Assembly: GCF_001544535.1 (NCBI RefSeq)
Contig: NZ_FCON02000026.1
Location: 1 to 64,000, forward strand
DNA: 64,000 nucleotides
Origin: Caballeronia choica
GTDB lineage: Bacteria > Pseudomonadota > Gammaproteobacteria > Burkholderiales > Burkholderiaceae
Direction: 5' to 3'
The translations under genes were made by a program, and so were the position numbers. Shown piece after piece: positions 1 to 8,124 of this stretch (positions are counted from its first letter, which is position 1; the number at the start of each line of letters is the position of its first letter). Under the pieces are notes generated by a model. The model saw only the letters and a program-made list of their open reading frames with translations, searched no databases and was not told the origin of the DNA.

Positions 1-120
1 CAGCGCCTGTTCACAGGTGCGCGAAAAGTTGATCCCAAGATCTTTGGCACGTTCGTAGACGTCGAGCGCCAGGGTTACGTTGGTTGCCTTGCGCGGCGTT
101 GTCGCGGTTGCATGAGCCAT
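1..120 (-). CDS. ccdA: CcdA-type antitoxin, N-terminal part (cut by window edge)
   Basis: Forty codons are visible, from an ATG at 118-120 to the window edge, so the C-terminus is missing. The peptide has the pattern of CcdA-family antitoxins: a short tail, then NVTLALDVYERAKDLGINFS, the ribbon-helix-helix DNA-binding segment. A strong Shine-Dalgarno (AAGGAGGT) lies immediately upstream. In this family the N-terminus binds the operator and the disordered C-terminus neutralises a CcdB gyrase toxin, whose gene usually follows. It would lie beyond position 1, so the pair cannot be confirmed. The alternative is a solitary CcdA-like regulator. Confidence 0.75.
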   Translation of the reverse strand, partial: MAHATATTPRKATNVTLALDVYERAKDLGINFSRTCEQAL

Positions 121-410
121 ACCACCTCCTTGTCGATAATCATGCGCATATTTTTCGACATTTTAACCCACATTGAACCGGTGCAAAGCGGTTGCAGGTT
201 TTGTCTGAGTGAACGGCATGGCCGGCTTTCCTCACAGCGGTCAAGACACTTTCCACGTAACAGTCAGGCAGTCTATGTAATCCATTTGAGATAAATATAT
301 CTCGCTTGGTTGTTTTTAGGAAAAATCTTCAGTTCCGCCGGGCCGATCCAACTGCGAACCGTGTCATCCGAACGCTAGTTTTGTCGACTTGGATATCGCG
401 CTGCGCGTTC

Positions 411-534
411 TATACTGAAAGGGAGCCGCGCGCGGAAGCCGGCCCTGAAGCAGAAGCGGACGAGAAATCGTTCGTGGGGGCGCGGTAGTGGGGCCACGGA
501 AACGCCTGCGTGAATAGCGCGGGCGTTTTCTTTT
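411..534 (+). ncRNA. Candidate small RNA between a TATACT box and a terminator
   Basis: A near-consensus -10 element (TATACT, 411-416) follows a weak -35-like TTGGAT at 389-394 with 16-bp spacing. About 110 bp downstream is a classical intrinsic terminator (501-534). No plausible open reading frame accounts for a terminator in this orientation. A transcript from about 423 to 534 would be about 112 nt, a typical sRNA size. The -35 is poor and no known sRNA family was recognised, so this remains a candidate. Confidence 0.35.
501..534 (+). terminator. Rho-independent terminator
   Basis: AACGCCTGCG and GCGGGCGTT form a stem of about ten pairs, including one G-T wobble, around a short loop. It is followed by TTTTCTTTT. 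It faces the + strand, where no credible protein gene lies upstream. Confidence 0.65.
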
Positions 535-806
535 GAGCCCTGCTCAACGCTACGCCGCAAATGTCGGTATCTATCGTCTCGGACCCGGGTCCTCCTAACG
601 TCTTCGAGGTGTGGCTAAGTCCCCCTGCGCGAGTGCAAGGCAACTTGCTCCAAACCGGCAGCACGAAGATTGTGGTGAGGGGATCGGCTTATGCGGGTTT
701 GATTTCGAGATGGGTTTCGTATCTCCCGCCTAGGCATACGCATTTGTGAACCTCGTGGGGCGGCGGCCCGTTGTACCCGTCCAGTTCTTCCCCGAGACTG
801 GGCGTT

Positions 807-1556
807 CTACCCGCCCCTCAAACTGCCTTCTATCTCCCGCGCGCCCGCGACAGCGAGCGCCGCAAGCCGCGTGATGGTGCGATCCTCCGTCTTGTTCGAA
901 ACAACATAGCTCACGCTCCCGAGACCGAGCCGGTCCGGGTCGAGGATCGGCGCGGCGATGCCGACCGAGCCCGCATCGACTTCGCCGCGCGTTACGAGAC
1001 TGCCCGCCTTTCTCCACTCGACCATCTTCGCCCGAAACGCTTCGAGCGTCGCCCCGAGACCGGCGCGCTCGATCTCGCGTGCATGCGTGTCGAACAACGT
1101 CTTGAGGCGTCGGGGCGCGTAATAGGCGAGCAGTATCTTGGACGTCGCGCCGTACAGAAGCGGCATCGGGCGGCCGCGTTCGTAGCTCACCGCAGGCGGC
1201 GTGCCGATGGTCGTCGCCTGATGGATGCACAGCACGCGGTCGCCGACCGGCCTGCACAACAGCACGACCGAGCCAGGCGGGGCATAGGTGGCGAGATCGG
1301 CCATTACGGGACGTGCGGCACCGAGCAGCGGATCGGTAAGCTGCAACTGGCGGTCGAGCTGGATGATTGCTGGCCCGAGCCCATAGCGGCCCGGGCGCGT
1401 CGTGGCGATCAACCCCGCCTCTTCAAGCGCGGACAGATACCGGTAGGCCGTCGCGATCGACACATCGAGCGCCGACATGACCTCTTCGGCCGTCCATTCG
1501 GGACGCTCGAGCGTGAACAGTCCAAGCAGTGACAGTGAGCGGTCCGACGCGGCCAT
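807..1556 (-). CDS. IclR-family transcriptional regulator
   Basis: 249 residues, the usual size of the family. Residues about 5-60 form the winged helix-turn-helix (EEVMSALDVSIATAYRYLSA, then a wing ending in GRYGLGP). Residues about 75-245 form the GAF-like effector domain. IclR-type proteins of this class often control aromatic degradation and respond to a pathway intermediate. Here the gene lies just downstream of, and codirectional with, the hydroxylase/dioxygenase/hydrolase genes, and is the most likely regulator of that set or of the divergent transporters. An inverted repeat with GATGAGAA arms lies just upstream of its start and could serve autoregulation. The effector cannot be read from sequence. 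Confidence 0.9.
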   Translation of the reverse strand: MAASDRSLSLLGLFTLERPEWTAEEVMSALDVSIATAYRYLSALEEAGLIATTRPGRYGLGPAIIQLDRQLQLTDPLLGAARPVMADLATYAPPGSVVLLCRPVGDRVLCIHQATTIGTPPAVSYERGRPMPLLYGATSKILLAYYAPRRLKTLFDTHAREIERAGLGATLEAFRAKMVEWRKAGSLVTRGEVDAGSVGIAAPILDPDRLGLGSVSYVVSNKTEDRTITRLAALAVAGAREIEGSLRGG

Positions 1557-1564
1557 GGATTCCC

Positions 1565-1604
1565 GATGAGAAGAATTCAGTTGTTGTCGCTGTATTTTCT
1601 CATC
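1565..1604. promoter_or_regulatory. Inverted repeat upstream of the IclR gene
   Basis: GATGAGAA at 1565-1572 and TTCTCATC at 1597-1604 are perfect inverted arms separated by 24 bp. They lie directly upstream of the regulator start, in the short gap after the VOC gene. The position fits an autoregulatory operator. Assignment to IclR is inference. Confidence 0.35.
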
Positions 1605-1671
1605 AGGGGATAAAAAGGAAAGCCATTTTCATCGAGCCTCGCGACGAAGCGCGACGCCGCCCCGCGCAACC

Positions 1672-2514
1672 TCAGCTCCGCACCCATGCGCGTCCCCAGG
1701 AATTGAGCGTGCGCTCGCCATGCGGCCACACGCCAGGCGCGGCACCGGCAGTAACGTGCTCAAGTTCCGCCGAGAATTCCAGCCGGTTGCCGTCGGGATC
1801 GGTGACCATGAAAAAGAGGTTGTTGCCGGGACCATGCCGGCCCGGTCCGAAGAAGATCGGGACTTCGGCCGCCGCGAAGCGGTCGCCCCAGTCCCGGATA
1901 TCGTTCCACTCGCGCGTTTCGTAGCAGTGGTGATCCCACTCGTTGCGGCTGCCGCGAAAGAACGCGAGGCTGTGGTGTTCGTCGTCTGAACGCATGAAGA
2001 CGACCGTCGGCACGCCGTTCTCGTCGACGACTTCGTCCGAAATCGCGAAGCCAACTTGCTCGACGTAGAAGCGCACCACGCGCTCGAGTTCAGTCGTCTG
2101 GTAGACGGTGTGCTGGAGCCGGCCGGGCGCGCCGCTAGCGGCCTTGTCGAGCGCCGATACGCCGAAGGCGACGCGCCGCCCCTGCGGATCGGCGACGCTG
2201 AAGGCGCCCGGCTGATAAAGCTCGCTGGCGGCCGCCGCGCATTCGATATCCGAGCGCTCCAGACGCTCCTTCAAGTTCATGAGCTGCGCGTGCGAATCGA
2301 CCGCGTATCCGCTATAGGGCGGCAGGCCATCGTTCGCATCGCTGATTTCGACCGCCCTCCCCGGCCCGGCGAGGACGATCCGGGAATCGGCGGACGCGAG
2401 CGGTCGCAAGTCCATCTGCTTCATGTAGAACGCTGCAAGACGCTCAGGATCGTGGCTCACCACATGGAGGTGATGCAGATGCGCGGGCGTGTCGGCTTGC
2501 AAGGTGCGGGGCAT
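1672..2514 (-). CDS. VOC-family extradiol ring-cleavage dioxygenase-like protein
   Basis: 280 residues from the ATG at 2514, chosen because GGAG lies seven bases upstream and the longer reading frame would run into the preceding gene. Two glyoxalase/bleomycin-resistance (VOC) modules are visible. The N-terminal one starts at HLHHLHVV. The C-terminal one carries the candidate metal triad of type I extradiol dioxygenases: His in LQHTVYQT, His in EWDHHCYE, Glu in DPDGNRLEF. Members cleave catechols next to the hydroxyls using Fe(II) or Mn(II). The gene sits 13 bp after a phenolic FAD hydroxylase and upstream of the IclR gene, so hydroxylation followed by meta-cleavage is the likely job. The exact catechol is unknown. 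Confidence 0.82.
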   Translation of the reverse strand: MPRTLQADTPAHLHHLHVVSHDPERLAAFYMKQMDLRPLASADSRIVLAGPGRAVEISDANDGLPPYSGYAVDSHAQLMNLKERLERSDIECAAAASELYQPGAFSVADPQGRRVAFGVSALDKAASGAPGRLQHTVYQTTELERVVRFYVEQVGFAISDEVVDENGVPTVVFMRSDDEHHSLAFFRGSRNEWDHHCYETREWNDIRDWGDRFAAAEVPIFFGPGRHGPGNNLFFMVTDPDGNRLEFSAELEHVTAGAAPGVWPHGERTLNSWGRAWVRS

Positions 2515-2527
2515 GGTCGGCTCCGGG

Positions 2528-4204
2528 TCAGTTGTGCTGGGTCGAGATGGTGCTTGGTGGCAGGGAGTCGGCGGCGCGGCGCGGGGTGGCGCTCCGGCCG
2601 ATGCCGAGCCGCGTCGCGTACGCGGACGCAAAGCGCTCTTCGTCGCGCGGCCGGAAGGTCCCTGCGATATAGCGGTCGGGGCGCATCAGCAGGATGCGTC
2701 CGGCATGCGCGGCGAGCGGGCCGGCGAGCACGCCGTCGCGATCGCGCACGGTATGGAGGCGCGGCGAATCGGGGCGTGACTGCGGGGTGCTGTCGCCGGC
2801 GGGCAGGATCTGCACGCGGACCGCGTCGAGGGCGTTCCAAAGCGGATCGTCGAGTGAAGACAGATCGCCGTCCGTGCCCGCGCCGTACCGGATCAACGCA
2901 AAGCGCTGGCCAATCACATCGTCGAGCAGGCTTTCCTCGCCGCTTGCAAGCGTCACGACGGGCTGTGGAAACATGCGCCCGCGCAGGCTCTGGCGGCCGA
3001 GATCGTCGCGCGGGCCGAGCAGCCCTTCCGAGAAGCGCGGCTTCGGCTTGAACTTCATCTGCGTGAAAAATTCGCGCAACGGAGCGAAGCGGTTCGCGAA
3101 CCTGAAGAACGTCTGCCACGCATAGGCACTCGTCCGCGACGACGGCGCCATCACGATCCCGAGATTGAGCGCGAGACGGATCAGCGCCCACGCGTGCTGG
3201 CGCCGCTCGACTTCGTACGTGTCAAGCACCGCGCCCGGCAACGTACCCTTGAGCACCGCCGCAAGTTTCCAGCCGAGATTGAACGCATCGCGCACGCCGC
3301 TGTTCATGCCCTGGCCGGCATACGGCGGCGTCAGGTGCGCGGCGTCGCCCGCGAGGAAGACGCGGCCCGTCTGCCAGCGCTCGGCTACGCGCGCATGGAA
3401 CGTGTAGACCGTCTTGCGGATGATGTCGGTCTCGCTCTCGCCGCGAAACGGCCGCAGCAATTCGCGGATGCGCGCAGGGTCCAGCATCTCATCGGCGGAT
3501 TCGTGCGGATGGACGAGGATCTCGAAGCGCCGCGTGTCATGCGGACCGGGCACGTCGACGACCGGCCTCCGCGCGTCGCAATAGACGCGCATCTGCGAGA
3601 ACGAGTCGCTGTCGTGCTGCGTATCGATCACGAGCCAGCGCGACTTGAAAGTCGAGCCCGCCATCCTGACGCCGAGCCTCTCGCGCACCGGACTGCGGCC
3701 GCCGTCGCAGGCGACGAGGTAGCGCGCCCGCACGTCGAAGCGCCGGCCTTGCGCGTCGGACACCGACGCCGTCACGCCGTCGTCGTCCTGCTCGAAGGTT
3801 TCGAGCGTGTGCGCGAAGCGCGTCTGGCTGGCGTCGAAGCGATCGAGGCCACGGCGCAACGTCGCCTCGAAGAGCGGCTGGCGAAACGCGTTGCGGCGCG
3901 GAAAGCCGTATTCGCTCGCGGTCGGCTCGACGCGGCCGAAACAACGTCCGCCCTGCCGCGTCAGGTAATGCACGCCATAACCCGGCACCACGTCGCGCAG
4001 CACTTCGCTCGCGAGGCCGAGCGCCTGCATGGTACGCAGCGATTCGTCGTCAATCGAGACGGCGCGCGGCTCGGCGATCGTCGAAGGCTTGCGGTCGATC
4101 AGGAGGAACGGCACGTTGGCGCAGCCGAGCAGGTTCGCGAGCGTGAGGCCCGTCGGCCCGCCGCCGACGATCAGCACGTCCGTTTGGAAGGTGGAATGGT
4201 TCAC
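2528..4204 (-). CDS. FAD-dependent aromatic monooxygenase (MhpA/PheA type)
   Basis: 558 residues with a GTG start preceded by AAGGAG. The N-terminal Rossmann FAD motif is VLIVGGGPTGLTLAN (about residues 10-24). The DG motif CDGGRSPVR is near 185, and the second FAD motif GDAAHLTPPYAGQGMNSG is near 300. This order defines group A flavoprotein hydroxylases, which use NAD(P)H and O2 to add an ortho-hydroxyl to phenolic substrates. The closest type by eye is 3-(3-hydroxyphenyl)propionate hydroxylase, with a C-terminal thioredoxin-like segment. It lies 29 bp after the FAH-family gene and 13 bp before the dioxygenase in one operon. The catechol product would feed that dioxygenase. Substrate is not deducible. 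Confidence 0.88.
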   Translation of the reverse strand: MNHSTFQTDVLIVGGGPTGLTLANLLGCANVPFLLIDRKPSTIAEPRAVSIDDESLRTMQALGLASEVLRDVVPGYGVHYLTRQGGRCFGRVEPTASEYGFPRRNAFRQPLFEATLRRGLDRFDASQTRFAHTLETFEQDDDGVTASVSDAQGRRFDVRARYLVACDGGRSPVRERLGVRMAGSTFKSRWLVIDTQHDSDSFSQMRVYCDARRPVVDVPGPHDTRRFEILVHPHESADEMLDPARIRELLRPFRGESETDIIRKTVYTFHARVAERWQTGRVFLAGDAAHLTPPYAGQGMNSGVRDAFNLGWKLAAVLKGTLPGAVLDTYEVERRQHAWALIRLALNLGIVMAPSSRTSAYAWQTFFRFANRFAPLREFFTQMKFKPKPRFSEGLLGPRDDLGRQSLRGRMFPQPVVTLASGEESLLDDVIGQRFALIRYGAGTDGDLSSLDDPLWNALDAVRVQILPAGDSTPQSRPDSPRLHTVRDRDGVLAGPLAAHAGRILLMRPDRYIAGTFRPRDEERFASAYATRLGIGRSATPRRAADSLPPSTISTQHN

Positions 4205-4233
4205 TTTGCGTCTCCTTTCGTGCGGCGCGGCGG

Positions 4234-5109
4234 TCAGGCCACGTCCAGCGTGGCGCGGGCGGCTTCGTCCACGACGACGTTGCGCAATACGCCGAGCTTC
4301 GAAATTTCCACTTCCACCACGTCACCCGCCTTCATCCACAGCGGCGGCTCGCGAAACGCGCCGGCGCCGCCCGTCGTGCCCGTGATGATGACGTCGCCCG
4401 CATGCAGTTCCGTGAAGGTCGAGCAGTACTCGATCAGATGCGCGACGCTGAAGATCAGGTCGTCGGTGTTCGCCTGCTGCACGACCGCGCCGTTCAGCCG
4501 CGTGGTCAGCGCGAGACCCGACGGATCGCCCACTTCGTCGGCGGTGACGAGGCAGGGGCCGAAGCCGCCGGTCGACGGGAAGTTCTTGCCAGGGATGAAC
4601 TGGATCGTGTGTTTCTGCCAGTCGCGCACGCTGCCGTCGTTGTAGCAGGCATAGCCGGCGACGAAGTCGAGCGCGTCGCCACGGCTCACATGCCGCGCCG
4701 TCCTGCCGATGATCACCGCGAGTTCGCCCTCGAAGTCGAGCTTCTCGGATACCGCCGGCCGCACGATCGGCCCGCCGTGAGGCGTCTGGGAATCGGCCCA
4801 GCGCGTAAAGATCATCGGGTGCTTCGGGATCTCGCGGCCGGTCTCCTTCACGTGCGACAGATAGTTGATGCCGACGCACAGGATCTTCCCGGGGTCCGGG
4901 ATCACCGGCAGCAATTCGACGTCTGCGAGCGCGATCCGTACGCCATCTGTCTGCGCCCATTGCGCCGCCTCCTTCAGCGCGCCGCGTTCGAGCGCCGCCT
5001 TGAGCGTGGCGCCCGCCTTTGCCGCGAACGGCGCGAGGTCGATCACCGTATCGCCGTCCACGAAGCCGTACGTCGCGCGGCCTTCTCTCAAAAAGCTGAT
5101 GAATTTCAT
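4234..5109 (-). CDS. Fumarylacetoacetate hydrolase (FAH)-family protein
   Basis: 291 residues, typical of the short bacterial FAH family. The core begins at KILCVGINYLSHVKE. Metal-binding acids are visible in EKLDFEGELAVIIG (the ExE pair) and in the Asp of YNDGSVRDWQ. Family members hydrolyse acylpyruvates or isomerise/decarboxylate meta-cleavage intermediates using Mg2+. It is the first gene of the minus-strand operon with the hydroxylase and dioxygenase, as expected for a lower-pathway enzyme acting on the ring-fission product. The start has GGAGACAGGC upstream. It faces the AAHS transporter gene across an AT-rich divergent promoter region. Confidence 0.88.
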   Translation of the reverse strand: MKFISFLREGRATYGFVDGDTVIDLAPFAAKAGATLKAALERGALKEAAQWAQTDGVRIALADVELLPVIPDPGKILCVGINYLSHVKETGREIPKHPMIFTRWADSQTPHGGPIVRPAVSEKLDFEGELAVIIGRTARHVSRGDALDFVAGYACYNDGSVRDWQKHTIQFIPGKNFPSTGGFGPCLVTADEVGDPSGLALTTRLNGAVVQQANTDDLIFSVAHLIEYCSTFTELHAGDVIITGTTGGAGAFREPPLWMKAGDVVEVEISKLGVLRNVVVDEAARATLDVA

Positions 5110-5147
5110 GCCTGTCTCCGGGTGTCTTGGGGGTGATCCGAAGCATA

Positions 5148-5170
5148 GTTGATCTACGATCTAAGTCAAC
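5148..5170. promoter_or_regulatory. Imperfect palindrome in divergent promoter region
   Basis: In the 190-bp gap between the FAH gene and the divergent transporter gene, GTTGA (5148-5152) and TCAAC (5166-5170) are inverted arms. They enclose a direct repeat GATCTA-C-GATCTA (5151-5163). It is followed by an AT-rich stretch able to hold promoters for both directions. The position suits an operator for the local IclR regulator; this is inference. Confidence 0.35.
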
Positions 5171-5299
5171 TTTTTTATCGTATTTTGATAATTAAGTGTT
5201 AACGAGTATTTTTACTTTATCTTTTTTTGACGATTATGAATGCACAAGAAGGCCACTCCCGACACATGAACATACCGTCCGCCCACAGGAGACACGGTC

Positions 5300-6694
5300 A
5301 TGAACACTTCAATCGATGCACACGGCATGGCGCACGAAAGCGCGCTGCAGGAGCGCGCCGCCGTCGTTGTGGACGGCCAGCCGGGCACGCTCGTCCGCGT
5401 CGGCGACGTGATCGACGCGCGTCCGATGTCGCGCTTGCAGATCGGCACGGTGGGTCTGTGCATGCTCGTCGCCGTGCTCGACGGCTTCGACACACAGGCC
5501 ATCGGCTTTCTCGCCCCAGCAATCTCGAAATCGCTCGGTATCGCGCTCACGCAATTCGGCCCGGTGTTCACGGCCGGGCTGCTTGGCCTGATGGCCGGTG
5601 CGATCACCCTCGGCCCGCTCGCCGACCGCTTCGGACGCAAGAAGCTCTTGGTGCTCTCGACGCTCGGCTTTGGCGCGTGCGCCTTCCTGACGGCGTTCGC
5701 CGCGACGCTGCCTGAATTGCTCTTGTTGCGCTTCCTGACGGGCATCGGGCTCGGCGGCGCGATGCCGAACGTGGTCGCGCTCGCGTCGGAGTTTTCGCCG
5801 CGCCGTCATGCGCGCGTCTGCGTGACGCTCCTCTTCTGCGGCATGCCGGCGGGCGCGGTGGCGGGTGGCCTGATCAGCGCCGCGCTGCTGCCGGTGTACG
5901 GATGGCACGCGGTGTTCTACGTCGGCGGCGCGCTGCCGGCCGCCGTAGCGCTGGTGGTGCTCGGCTGGATGCCGGAGTCGGTCAAATACCTGATCGCGCG
6001 AGGCCACGATCCCGCTCAGGTCCGGCAAACGATGCTGCGCATCGCTCCTGGGCTGCATTCTCGATCCATCACGTTCGTGGACGCCGAACGGCAATACAGC
6101 GGCATTCCCGTGCGGCACCTCTTCACCGAGGGACGCGCCTCGAAGACGGTTTTGCTCTGGATCCCGTACTTCATGAACCTGCTGGTGCTGTATTTCATCA
6201 TCAGCTGGCTGCCCGCCGTCCTCGTGCTCAACGGGCACTCCGTGGCATTCGGCATCGAGGGGATCACGGCGTTCAGTGTCGGCGGGATTGTGGGATCGCT
6301 TGTGCAAGGGTGGCTGATGAACCGTCACGGTGTGGCGCCCGTGCTGCTCGCCGAATTCCTCGTCTATGCGGTGCTCGTCGTCATGCTCGCGGTCCTGCCG
6401 ATGAGCGAGGCCGTCCTCATCGCCGCCACCTTCGGCGCGGGCGCCGCGGTCCAGGGCGCGCAGGCCGGCCTCAACTCACTTGCCGCCGAACTCTATCCGA
6501 CCTCGATGCGCGCGACGGGCGTCGGCTGGGCGCTCGGCGTGGGGCGCATCGGCTCCGTGCTTGGACCGGCCGCGGGCGCCCTGATGCTGCTGCATCACTG
6601 GGACGCCAGGCACATTTTCCTCGCGGGCGTCGTGCCGGGGCTCGTCGCAGCCGGTGCGGTGCTGATCGCGAGTTTCAACAAGGCCGCTTCATAG
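5300..6694 (+). CDS. MFS transporter, aromatic acid:H+ symporter (AAHS) family
   Basis: 464 residues with about 12 membrane helices. The first helix carries the AAHS hallmark LDGFDTQAIGFLAP, in which both Asp residues correspond to the acids needed for uptake in PcaK. The loop 2-3 motif is GPLADRFGRKK. The family imports aromatic acids with protons across the inner membrane. AGGAG lies just upstream of the start. It is the first plus-strand gene, divergent from the hydroxylase/dioxygenase operon, and is followed by a second AAHS paralogue and a porin. It is therefore the probable inner-membrane uptake step for the substrate of the island. Confidence 0.9.
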   Translation: MNTSIDAHGMAHESALQERAAVVVDGQPGTLVRVGDVIDARPMSRLQIGTVGLCMLVAVLDGFDTQAIGFLAPAISKSLGIALTQFGPVFTAGLLGLMAGAITLGPLADRFGRKKLLVLSTLGFGACAFLTAFAATLPELLLLRFLTGIGLGGAMPNVVALASEFSPRRHARVCVTLLFCGMPAGAVAGGLISAALLPVYGWHAVFYVGGALPAAVALVVLGWMPESVKYLIARGHDPAQVRQTMLRIAPGLHSRSITFVDAERQYSGIPVRHLFTEGRASKTVLLWIPYFMNLLVLYFIISWLPAVLVLNGHSVAFGIEGITAFSVGGIVGSLVQGWLMNRHGVAPVLLAEFLVYAVLVVMLAVLPMSEAVLIAATFGAGAAVQGAQAGLNSLAAELYPTSMRATGVGWALGVGRIGSVLGPAAGALMLLHHWDARHIFLAGVVPGLVAAGAVLIASFNKAAS

Positions 6695-6739
6695 CTTCGC
6701 TCCATACCTTCGCAACATCCGCCCTTCCAGGAGATTCCG

Positions 6740-8083
6740 ATGAAAACCGTACTGGTCGATGACATCATCGACGCGCGCCCGTTCGGCGCTTTCCAATTGC
6801 TCGTCTTTGCCGTCTGCTTCCTGATCGCGCTGATGGACGGCGCGAACATCCAGACGATGGGGCTCTCCGCCCCGCTGATCGCCGCCGACCTGAAACTCGG
6901 CGCCGCGCAACTCGGGCCCGTGTTCGCGGGATCGGAATTCGGCTTCATGCTCGGTGCGCTTGCGTTCGGCCCGCTCGCCGACCGGCTCGGACGCAAGACA
7001 ATCCTCGTCTTCTGCACGCTGCTGTTCGGCTGCGCGTCGCTGGCGACCGTGCATGCCGCGAGCTTTCCGTCGCTGCTGCTGTTGCGCGTCGTGACCGGCA
7101 TCGGGCTGGGCGGCGCTGCGCCCTGCTTCGTGAGCCTCACCACCGAATACGTGGCCGAGCGTCTCAGGGCGCGCGTCGCGGCCCTGCTGTGGGCCGCGAT
7201 TCCGGCGGGCGGCGTGATCGCGGGCTTCCTCGGCAGCCAGTTGATTCCGGCCTATGGCTGGAAGGCCATGTTCTATGTCAGCGGCGGCGTGCCGGTGCTC
7301 GCCGCGCTCCTGGTCGTGCTGCTGGTGCCGGAGTCGATCCGCTTCCTGCTTTCGACGGGCCGTCAGGGCCGCCGCACGGAACGCATCCTCGCGCGGCTCG
7401 GCATGCGCGATACGGCCACCAACGGCGTGCGCTACGTCACGCACGAAGTAGAGACGCGTGGCCTGCCCTTGTCGCTTCTCTTCAGGGACGGGCGGTCGTC
7501 GTTCACGTCGCTGCTGTGGCTCGCGATGTTCCTCAACTTTCTCGCGCTGATCGCCGTGCTCGCCTGGACCAGCACGCTATTGCGCTCGGTAGGCATGTCG
7601 GTGGCCGATGCGTCGATCGTGATGGCCTGGAACAACGTGGGCGGAATGATCGGCGTGGCGGCGGCCGGCAAGCTGATGGAGAAGCTCGGCACGTACCGCT
7701 TCCTCGCCGCGGTGCTCGCCACGGGTGCGCTCGTGGTGGCCGCCACCGGCGTCGCCGCGCCAGACACCACGCTCTGCTCGATTTGCTCCGGCCTTGCGGG
7801 ACTTTTCGTCGGCGGCGCGACGTCGGGGTTGATCGCCATTGCCGCGATGGGCTATCCGACCGCGATCCGGTCGACGGGTGTCGGCTGGGCGCTGGCAGCG
7901 GGGCGCCTGGGTGGCGCGACCGGACCACTTCTCGTCGGCGCGCTGGTGGCGGGCGGCCACGGCGTCGCGCAGACCTTCGGGCTGATCGGCGTACCCGCGC
8001 TACTCGCCGGAGTCGCGATGTTGCTGATGCAGCGCTCGGGGCCGTCGCTCGACGCGGCCGACCCATCCATGGCGCTGCACTGA
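6740..8083 (+). CDS. Second AAHS-type MFS transporter with altered helix-1 motif
   Basis: 447 residues, 12 predicted helices. It is paralogous to the preceding transporter: both begin with a DxIDARP segment and share GPLADRxGRK. AGGAG precedes the ATG. In the first helix the usual DGFDT is replaced by LMDGANIQTMG, so the second of the two acidic residues of AAHS proteins is Asn. This may change proton coupling or substrate. It is separated from the first transporter by 45 bp and followed 41 bp later by a porin, so the three probably form an uptake operon. Aromatic acid transport is family-based inference. Confidence 0.87.
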   Translation: MKTVLVDDIIDARPFGAFQLLVFAVCFLIALMDGANIQTMGLSAPLIAADLKLGAAQLGPVFAGSEFGFMLGALAFGPLADRLGRKTILVFCTLLFGCASLATVHAASFPSLLLLRVVTGIGLGGAAPCFVSLTTEYVAERLRARVAALLWAAIPAGGVIAGFLGSQLIPAYGWKAMFYVSGGVPVLAALLVVLLVPESIRFLLSTGRQGRRTERILARLGMRDTATNGVRYVTHEVETRGLPLSLLFRDGRSSFTSLLWLAMFLNFLALIAVLAWTSTLLRSVGMSVADASIVMAWNNVGGMIGVAAAGKLMEKLGTYRFLAAVLATGALVVAATGVAAPDTTLCSICSGLAGLFVGGATSGLIAIAAMGYPTAIRSTGVGWALAAGRLGGATGPLLVGALVAGGHGVAQTFGLIGVPALLAGVAMLLMQRSGPSLDAADPSMALH

Positions 8084-8124
8084 ACCGGCCGCGCGAACTT
8101 ACCGACTCAAGGGAATCTATCTCC

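Larger units (their letters stand above)
121..806. other. Intergenic region, 686 bp
   Basis: No convincing protein gene is visible between the ccdA start and the IclR stop. Short reading frames here lack good start sites and resemble no known family. The part next to ccdA is comparatively AT-rich and should hold its promoter. The stretch 411-534 carries a promoter-like hexamer and a rho-independent terminator and is listed separately. Nothing recognisable was found in 540-806. Confidence 0.6.

Noticed and set aside
3194-4645. Plus-strand frame of 483 codons opposite the FAD monooxygenase
   Set aside because: It is antisense to a gene with complete FAD motifs and has no domain of its own.
7189-8124. 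In-frame N-terminal extension of the porin gene
   Set aside because: It lies in a shadow frame of the MFS gene. The signal peptide starts at the GTG at 8125.
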